The notes under the pieces were generated by a model. It worked only from the letters and a program-made list of their open reading frames with translations. It searched no databases and was not told the DNA's origin. Both the position numbers and the translations under genes were made by a program. DNA of 64,000 bases from NCBI GenBank assembly GCA_037953745.1, contig JBAKBP010000188.1, forward strand, positions 192,001-256,000, given 5' to 3'. Of this stretch, positions 56,984-64,000 are shown in pieces. This stretch comes from Lithodes maja (taxonomy: Eukaryota; Arthropoda; Malacostraca; Decapoda; Lithodidae). How positions within the stretch are numbered: position 1 is the first letter of the stretch; each line of letters begins with the position of its first letter.

Positions 56984-58107
56984 AGGTGAATTCCAGGGAT
57001 GAAACCTATTCAAACTACCATGTCCATTGGAATCTGCTTGGTTTTAGGGGTATGATACTGAAGAACTTTCATCAATGTGTCCTAACAACATAGAAATATA
57101 GCATATCTAAGTTATTTTATGTGGCGAGCACTGGCGTGTTTACCATGACGTCATTATTGTCAATGGCGGGAACACTAGACACGGGAAATGGGTGAATCTG
57201 TGTTTTATTTTATGTGAGCAACTCTTATAAATTGTATGCATGTTTACAGCTCAACATTTGGCTTAATCACTATCTGGTCAAGGGACTGCGATATATAAAT
57301 TTAACAGAAAACGATACTTTCATTAAGAAATAGGCCTTGGAAGCGACCTCCCTCAACTCGTGACCAGGATAAAACACTCTAAAACACTGCCTGTATGTTT
57401 ATTGTTGGCGAGATTGGATTATTTCTTGATGTGCACCCCATCTTCAGGACCTTGTTCGGTGTTTTGCAGAGCTTGAGTATTGAATTGAAAGGTACTAAAT
57501 AAGAATAACAGACCTGTCCACGAGCGTGTGTGATTGGGACAAGTACAATGTTTACATACAATGTCATCACACGAATCAGCTGGAACTTTCTCAACTGACG
57601 GTTCAGATGCCAACGGCGCTATAAACTAGTATTTATTTCTGGAGTTTAATGGAATTATATCGATATTGCCCATGTACATATTACATTATATTCATGCCAA
57701 GTTATGACCCTGTAGTAAACTTCGTTTTTTCTTTTATTCCTGTAATTCACCTTTAACACGTTAGAACTAACCTCAACGTAGATTCCCATCAATTCACCTA
57801 TCATCTATTTTCCTCCTAATTATAATTTAAGTATTGAGGCCCCCTTCTGTCATTCACTATTTACTAAACTTCTTTAATCATCCCTTGTTTTCAATCAACC
57901 TGTCAACCTTACCGCCATTCTTGTTACCTAGTTCCACTCCACACTAACCCTACCCGTCGCCTACGATCCAGCAACCAGGTAATATACTATTGTGTGGTGT
58001 TCTTCACTTTACAGTTCATTTCCTCCAATATTATCCACAAACAAAAAACTTCTACTACAGCTTATATCCATATTTTAATGCCGACATTTTTACCCTTGAT
58101 TTTACAG
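56984..58107. other. Non-repetitive-looking DNA upstream of the RS exon
   Basis: No ORF supported on motif grounds. Minus-strand 57340-57600 has TGCAAAACACCGAACAAGGT, CCTGAAGATGGGGTGCACAT and AATAAACATACAGGCAG, a phrase type seen near the 3' ends of some retroelements (Penelope-like suspected, low confidence). From about 57720 the DNA is C/T-rich, as expected for an intron approaching the acceptor at 58107. Confidence 0.4.
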
Positions 58108-58840
58108 GTCGGTATCAAGATCGAGCTCGGAGGAGAAGAAATCGGCTTGGGCAAGATCACCATCGAGAGAGAGAGAAAAGGGGAAATATAGTTCTGGGTC
58201 CAGGAATAGGTCTAGATCAAGGGACAGAGACCACACTATGGAGAAGACTAGAAAGAAATCCCCTTCGAGAGACTACTATACTGAGAAAAGTAGAAAGAAG
58301 TCGCCTTCAAGAGACTATTACGCTGATAAAAATAGAAAGAAATCGCCTTCAAGAGATCAAGGGAGAAAGAGATCCTATTCTAGAGAGAGAGATGGACAGC
58401 CTGAAGAGAGACATAGACACAGATCCCGCTCAAGACCTAGAGACACGTACAGAGCATCCTCCCGAGAGAGACGGAGAGATTATTCCCCAGAGAGGTCGAG
58501 GAAAAGGTCGCTCACCCCTGACATGAGAGAATCAAGACATCGCTCCAGATCATCCGACAGGTATGACAAAAAAGCAAACCCAAGGCAGAGGTCTTATTCC
58601 AGTTCCGATGACAGTCAACGCAGGAGTAAATCAAAGTCCTCCAAAAAGCACAGAAGGAAGAAATCATCGTCAAGCTCCTCGGAAAGTTCGGATGAGGACA
58701 GTCCAGAAGATGAGTTCACAATGCTCCATCGCTTACAGAAGGAAAGGGAGAGAGCAAAGGAAGCTAAGGTCAGCCAAAAGAAAATAAGTAAATTAAAGGA
58801 AACCCCAGCTGAGAAGAGATTACGAAGACTACAGAAGAAG
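58108..58840 (+). CDS. Internal exon of an arginine/serine-rich (RS) protein, probable host gene
   Basis: A pyrimidine-rich tract and TTTTACAG precede 58108; AAG followed by GTATTG at 58841 is a possible donor. The frame from 58109 is open and encodes about 244 residues: SRSSSEEKKS, SRNRSRSRDRDH, three repeats of the KSPSRDYYTEKSRK type, many RS/SR dipeptides, a Ser/Lys stretch KHRRKKSSSSSSESSDED, then a helical charged end (FTMLHRLQKERERAKEAKV, TPAEKRLRRLQKK). RS domains are phosphorylated and serve in nuclear pre-mRNA splicing and speckle localisation. I cannot assign the family. If the donor is not used the ORF ends at TGA 58871. The first base completes a codon from an upstream exon outside or not seen. 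Codon pattern and lack of TE similarity set it apart from everything else here. Confidence 0.7.
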
Positions 58841-58867
58841 GTATTGTGTGATAGATATATTGAACAC

Positions 58868-59116
58868 AATTGACTACTTGCGAGTTTCATTCTACCTGTA
58901 CTGTATAAGGAAGTTGGAGCTGTGTACATCGATATTTAGCAGAATAACCAGGTATAATACAGTTTTAGTACATTTATTAACACATATTAAAACCAAATTC
59001 AACATACTAATTATACACCAGAAACCTACATAATTACTGTACAGTATTTGTATTTAATATCGATGTTTACAGGCTGAACTTCCTTATAGCCTGAAACTCG
59101 CAAGTGATCAATTGTT
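58868..59116. repeat. Inverted repeat downstream of the RS exon
   Basis: CAATTGACTACTTGCGAGTT (58868-) pairs with AACTCGCAAGTGATCAATTG (59097-59116); the match extends about 65 bp per arm (TATAAGGAAGTT, ACATCGATATT), with a loop of about 115 bp. Could be a MITE or a hairpin RNA. Confidence 0.8.
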
Positions 59117-59199
59117 ATGATAAGAATAGTCTGTGATGTATTATTAAAACATCAAGTTCTGTATGTGGTGTCCTGGGTTCCAATCTTAGGAGAATCACG

Positions 59200-59326
59200 T
59201 CTATCTATCTATCTATTGCCTGACGCCGTGATCCCCGGAGGGGTGGCCACGAACGAACTGCCCCCATGCACCTCTGTCCCCAGTCAGTCGACGCCCTTCC
59301 TCCCAACCAGCACCGCCTTCATCCAT
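59200..59326 (-). mobile_element. RTE-like LINE P, 3' end segment
   Basis: TCTA tail repeats and the terminal coding sequence as at 3700-3830, stopping at CATCCAT. The same LINE resumes at 63929. The gap is the CR1-like LINE K. Confidence 0.82.
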
Positions 59327-59812
59327 CGACCATTAGTCGATGAAAATGGAGAATATACCAAAGACGAAGTACAAATAAGTAATGCCCTCAATACCTTCTT
59401 TGCATCAGTTTTTACAACAGAAGACCTCATTGATATCCCTACAGCATCGCCGATTCAGATAGATAATTCTGATGTTCTAAGCAATATCACCATTACAGAG
59501 AGAGAAGTATTGAAATGTTTAGATAAACTCAAGGTAAATAAAACGCCCGGACCTGATACAATCTCACCTAGAGTTCTAAGGGAAGCTAAGGATGAGCTCT
59601 CCAAACCACTGACATTGCTATTCAATAAATCCTTGCAGTCTGGAACTATGCCTGATCAGTGGAAGCTAGCTAACGTAACACCGATTTTAAAAAAAGGCAG
59701 CAAATCCCTACCCAGTAACTATCGTCCAATTAGCTTAACCTCAGTTGTATGTAAAATGCTAGAAACGCTCATAAGAGACAGACTCGTAAATCACTTAGAG
59801 GAAAATAACATA

Positions 59813-61142
59813 CACTCCACCCTCCATTTAACGGACAAATGCGTGCAAGCACCTGTCCGTTCCTGCTAAATGTCCGTTGCTGCTAAATACTGTCCAGTCC
59901 GGATGTAATCCGGAAATTCCTTGAGAAAAATTCGGTGTTGAGTACAGGTGTCCGGATCGTGACATTTAACTGTTATGCATCCTTTTTTTTACTGTACCTG
60001 AAATAAATCCTGGTAATCCCTTGTGCTACACCCTATTGATAATGCAAAACTATTGAACACACTTAAAAGTGTATATTATTTGGTCTCTATATAATCTGTG
60101 AATCATTTCCGATATGATAGAATTAAAGATTTTATTTTCCACCAACTCATAATCAGCAAAAACGACACAAATGTCAATTAAAAACATGTTATAATATTTC
60201 CCCATCATTTTGTGTATACCGTGGGAACAAAAAAAAACAAAAATCTATCAAACGTAAATCTCCCGTCTGGGAAGCTCGGCGCCTAGACGGAGGGGAGGGT
60301 TGAAATATTTTGTTGACTATCTCATTTATTATTTATCTATGTGCTGGAAGGATATTATATTTTTCAATTCCATCACATTAGAAATTATTCAAAGATTACA
60401 AAAAGTCCAAATAAGACATAGTTATGTTAATGTATAAGGGATTTAGGTAGATGAATTAGAGAGATAGAGAGATAGAAAGAGTGTGTATATCGAGGGAAAA
60501 AAACAAAACAAAAAATCTATCAAACGTAAATCTTCCGTCTCGGAAGCTCCGCGTCGAGACTGAGGGGAGGGTTGAACTATTTTTTTGACTATCTTATTTA
60601 TTATTTATCTATGTGCTGGAAGGATATTATATTTTTCAATTCCATCACATTAGAAATTATTCAAAGATTACAAGAAGTCCAAATAAGACATAGTTATGTT
60701 AATGTATAAGGGATTTAGGTAGATGAATTAGAGAGATAGATAAATAGAAAGAGTGTGTATATCGAGGGAAAAAAAACAAAACAAAAAATCTATCAAACGT
60801 AAATCTTCCCTCTCTGCTGGCACGGAGGGGAGAGTTGAAATATTTTGTTGACTATCTTATTTATTATTTATCTATGTGCTGGAAGGATATTATATTTTTC
60901 AATTCCATAATATTAGAAATGATTCAAAGATTACAAAAAGTCCAAATAAGACAGTTATGTTAATGTATAAGGGATTTAGGTAGGTGCATTAGAGAGATAA
61001 ATAGATAGAGCAACGGACTTTCCTCCAACTTTTTTATAGCAACGGACTATGTCCGTTGCTGGGTCCATTGTCCGGCCTACATTTTTTGACCGTTATTGCC
61101 GATATCCGTTAAATCGGAATCCGTTAAATGGAGGTTAGAGTG
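59813..61142. mobile_element. Tigger-like non-autonomous element L with three 270-bp tandem units
   Basis: Ends CACTCCACCCTCCATTTAAC and, inverted, CACTCTAACCTCCATTTAAC, flanked by TA (59811-59812, 61143-61144). The middle holds three tandem units of about 270 bp starting AAAATCTATCAAACGTAAAT at about 60241, 60513 and 60786. Each includes GTGCTGGAAGGATATTATAT. No transposase. GTCCGTTGCTG and related motifs repeat near both ends. Inserted in CR1 ORF2 between ENNIH and the LKDTQHGF box. Confidence 0.85.
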
Positions 61143-61843
61143 TACTTAAAGATACACAACACGGCTTTCGTAGCAAACGTTCCTGTTTAACAAATCTCTT
61201 AGACTTCTTCCACGATATCCTCAACCTCTATGATGAGAGTAAAGCTGTAGATATTATATACCTTGATTTTCAAAAGGCCTTTGACAAAGTTCCCCACAAA
61301 CGTTTACTGCTAAAACTAAAAGCGCATGGAATACAAGACGGTGTGTTGAAATGGATAGAAAATTGGCTGAGCGACAGAAAGCAAAGAGTAGTTATAAACG
61401 GTAAGGCATCTAAATGGACCAATGTAAGTAGCGGGGTACCCCAGGGATCGGTACTAGGACCAATTCTCTTTCTAATTTACATCAACGACATAGATGAGGG
61501 TCTCACATGTACAATCTCAAAATTTGCTGACGATACAAAAATTGCAAATAGCGTACTTTCAAAAGAACAAGTTGACGATATGCAACACAATCTAGATAAG
61601 TTGTCACGTTGGGCCCAAATTTGGCAAATGAGTTTCAATGCGGATCATTGTAAAGTACTACATATCGGATACCAAAATGAGAAAGCAAACTATTCGATGA
61701 ATGGCACTCAGCTTAAGAATGTAAACAGAAAAACCGATCTGGGAGTAACAATATCGAGTAACCTAAAACCGAGTCAACAATGTTCAGAAGTTGTTAAGAA
61801 AGCAAACAAAATAATTGGCTTTATAGGCAGGTCATTTGAGCAT

Positions 61844-62692
61844 GTAAGCAGTAACAAGAAATAGGGTGGTCAGTATGGAAGTGAAGAAGTCCTTGCATGA
61901 CAGTGTGGTAATCCCGACACTGAGTTACGGAAGTGAAGCATGGACATTGGTTGAGAGACTCAGACCAAGAGTGAGAGCAGTGGAAATTAATTACTTAAGA
62001 AGTGTGTGCGGAGTTACATGGAGGGATAGACAGACGAATGAGGAAGTAAGAAGGAGGTGTGGTGTGGAGGTAGATGTGCTGGAAAGTGTGAAAAGGAACA
62101 ACTTGAGATGGTTCGGCCATATGGAACGTATGGAAAGCGAGAGAATGACTAAGAGGGTGTACGAGAGCGAGGTGGAGGGACAGAGAGGGAGAGGTAGACC
62201 GAAGGAGAGGTGGAAGGATGGAGTGAGGAAGTACAGTAGGGTCCCGCATAAAACGTGTTCGCATAAAACGAGTCTCGATTAAAACGACCGACCTAAAATA
62301 TCGCTTTGTACGAAATATCGTCGCTTTGTACGAAATATAGTTCGCTTTGTATGAAATATCGTCGCTTTGTACGAAATATCGTTCGCTTTGTATGAAATAT
62401 CGTTCGCTTTGTATGAAATATCGTTCGCTTTGTACGAAAATTTTCGCTTACAGTGAACATTGACGATATTGCGCCACCAAAATGCTGTGTTCACATAAAA
62501 CGAAATTCGCATAAAACGCCCTCGTTTATCGACCATAAACTCGTTTTATGTGAGACCCTACTGTATATGAACGAAGGCGGTGCTGGTTGGGGGGAGGGGC
62601 GTCGACTGACTGGGGACAGAGGTGCATGGAGGCGGTTCGTTCGTGGCCACCCCTTCGGGGATCACGGCGTCAGGCAATAGATAGATAGATAG
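61844..62692 (+). mobile_element. RTE-like LINE N with 10-bp duplication, nested in CR1 K
   Basis: Plus-strand copy truncated at its 5' end: starts at AVTRNRVVSMEVKK, runs through TLSYGSEAWTLVERLRPRV, NYLRSVCGVTWRDRQTNEEV, LRWFGHMERMESERMTKRVY, GQRGRGRPKERWKDGVRKY, and ends GHPFGDHGVRQ plus GATA tail. Target duplication ATTTGAGCAT at 61834-61843 and 62693-62702. Apart from MITE M the frame is intact. Confidence 0.93.
62234..62563. mobile_element. Small Tigger-like MITE M in LINE N
   Basis: Ends CAGTAGGGTCCCGCATAAAA and, inverted, CAGTAGGGTCTCACATAAAA, flanked by TA (62232-62233, 62564-62565). 330 bp. Centre has about seven tandem copies of TCGCTTTGTACGAAATA (62298-62440). Removal restores LINE N (GGAAGTATATGAACGAAGGC). 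Confidence 0.92.
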
Positions 62693-63146
62693 ATTTGAGC
62701 ATAAATCCAAAGAAGTTATCCTAACCCTTTACAATTCCTTAGTCCGCCCTCTTCTGGAATACTGCGTTCAATCCTGGTGCCCTTATATTACCAAAAAGAT
62801 ATAGACAAGCTAGAACGAGTTCAACGTAGAGTTACAAAAATGATACCTAGCCTAAAGAACAAACCATACGAGGAGCGTCTTAGAGAATTAAATCTATTTC
62901 CTTTAACCCAGCGCAGATTAAGAGGCGACTTAATTCAAGTGTTCAAAATCATCAAAGGCATCGACAATATGAACTGTATTAAGTACTTCACTATCGACCA
63001 ATCTAATTACACGCGGGGAAACGGTTGCAAAATTATCGGTAAATCTTTTAACTCACACGAATCTAAGAATTTCTTCTTCAATCGAGTTGTCAACTTGTGG
63101 AATGGGCTTCCCCGAGACGTTATAGAGTGCAGCACCGTTGATTCAT

Positions 63147-63635
63147 TTAACCCTTCTGACCCGGGCTGGTCCTCCAAAGGATGCAGGTCCTATCCGGGCG
63201 ATATGGCCGAAAAACGTCTAGGCCTAGGCTACCGTATCTTTGCTATTTTAACTGCTAGAAATTTCCCACACATCTATAAATATACTGTAGTGCGGTTTCC
63301 AATCTGTAGACTGGCGTTGAGTAGAGCTCTCTAAGTCAACTGGTTCAGTTGTGATGACGATTTCCGTGAAGCGAATTTTTCCACGATGTTGACAATATCG
63401 AAGCTTTTCAGACACTAATTTCGTCTGACGTCACAACAATAACATTGATCCGACGTCTCCTTGTTTTTGGAGGTGCGGTGACGCAACGATCGGCTTTGTT
63501 TACATGCGTCGGACGCACGGCGTTCAGACCAAGCTGAATAGGCTTTCAAGCTTACTGTCTGTTAAAAGGACACCTGGGGTCCTGCCCAACTGCCGCGGTG
63601 TCCTTTCACAAGGACAGCCGGGTAGGAAGGGTTAA
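63147..63635. mobile_element. PiggyBac-type MITE, copy 2, in CR1 K
   Basis: TTAA at 63147-63150 and 63632-63635; ends TTAACCCTTCTGACCCGG and, inverted, TTAACCCTTCCTACCCGG. Interior shares GCCGAAAAACGTCTAGGCCT and the GTCAACTGGTTCAGTTGTGA and TTACATGCGTCGGAC blocks with 55065-56983. Excision at TTAA restores the LINE frame, linking STVDSF to KLRLDKY. Confidence 0.9.
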
Positions 63636-63928
63636 ACTTCGCCTAGACAAATATCTTGCATCAAACCCGCGACTGACTGCGTTTGTAAATGAATAACTTT
63701 ATTTTATCCCCCCCTCAGTTACTAACCCATCTGTTCCCTACTAACTTCCTAATCCTGCCACGGACATTAGTTCCAGGGCAGTAGTTCCCTTTCCAATGTT
63801 CCCTTACCCACTCTAAACCACTGTTTGGACAATTAATCCTCAGTGCTTTGGAGGACAAGCAGCCTAGAAGGGTCACCAGATCTGTTGTTGCTTGATTTCC
63901 TTTGTACTCCTTTGTACAGTACTTTGTG

Positions 63929-64000
63929 CTTCCTCACTCCTCCATCCTTCCCACCTCTCCTTCGGTCTACCTCTCCCTCTCTGTCCTTCCACCTCGCTCT
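63929..64000 (-). mobile_element. RTE-like LINE P, continued beyond the window
   Basis: CTTCCTCACTCCTCCATCC and the following C/T-rich sequence is the reverse complement of the RGRGRPKERWKDGV region, directly continuing 59200-59326. Confidence 0.8.

Larger units (their letters stand above)
59327..63928 (+). mobile_element. CR1-like LINE K, interrupted by three elements
   Basis: Plus strand, inserted in LINE P. ORF2 pieces in order: LVDENGEYTKDEVQISNALN and VNKTPGPDTISPRVLREAKD, WKLANVTPILKKGSKSLPSN (59327-59812); then after element L, LKDTQHGFRSKRSCLTNLL, LDFQKAFDKVPHKRLL, VSSGVPQGSVLGPILFLIYI, ISKFADDTKIANSV (61143-61843); then after LINE N, LYNSLVRPLLEYCVQSWCPY, LERVQRRVTKMIPSLKNKPY, VVNLWNGLPRDVIECSTVDS (62693-63146); then after a MITE, KLRLDKYLASNPRLTAFVNE and a stop (63635-63690). 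3' UTR to 63928. Removing the insertions gives a nearly continuous frame; the main remaining damage is a shift near 62795. Confidence 0.9.

Overview
The window is eukaryotic, repeat-dense DNA that consists almost entirely of transposable elements nested inside one another. Only one short stretch (58108-58840) looks like an ordinary host gene, an internal exon of an arginine/serine-rich protein. The mix of DIRS1-type tyrosine-recombinase retrotransposons, RTE-like LINEs ending in GATA repeats, CR1/Jockey-group LINEs, Ty3/Gypsy and BEL/Pao LTR elements, piggyBac and TA-flanked Tigger/pogo-like elements suggests an arthropod, most likely a decapod crustacean. That assignment is inference from repeat content.

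Layout. (1) 1-3512: 3' end of a Ty3/Gypsy element (RT-RNase H, polypurine tract, candidate long 3' LTR). (2) 3700-19060: one minus-strand RTE-like LINE split by two insertions, a decayed DIRS element (A, 3831-12798, itself holding a DNA element at 6971-8298) and a Gypsy element (G, 13316-17678) with two apparently identical 360-bp LTRs but no reverse transcriptase. (3) 20041-20792: another RTE fragment with target duplication. (4) 22224-30939: the best preserved DIRS element (B, minus strand), with inverted terminal repeats, internal complementary region, gag, RT-RNase H and tyrosine recombinase. (5) 30943-50300: a head-to-head pair of DIRS copies (C minus, D/E plus) around a 106-bp spacer, making an imperfect palindrome with arms of about 2.4 kb. 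C carries a CR1-like LINE. D/E carries a Tigger-like MITE, a complete piggyBac transposon with a 968-residue ORF (42949-47069) and an RTE LINE in its internal complementary region. (6) 50407-56983: Jockey-group LINE fragment, BEL/Pao element cut by a LINE, then a non-autonomous piggyBac element hosting a Tigger-like element and a LINE tail. (7) 57000-59200: host-like DNA with the RS-rich exon. (8) 59200-64000: an RTE LINE interrupted by a CR1-like LINE, which itself contains a Tigger-like element, another RTE LINE (with its own small MITE) and a piggyBac MITE.

How parts fit. In the DIRS copies the internal complementary region is the reverse complement of the two element ends joined together, as expected for circular-intermediate replication and tyrosine-recombinase integration; the insertion of A into the LINE shows no target duplication. 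The nesting order, target duplications (TTAA, TA, 5-11 bp) and restored reading frames let the insertion history be read directly. Nearly every coding region carries frameshifts or stops; the piggyBac transposase ORF is the main intact one. Coordinates of element ends are by eye and may be off by a few bases.
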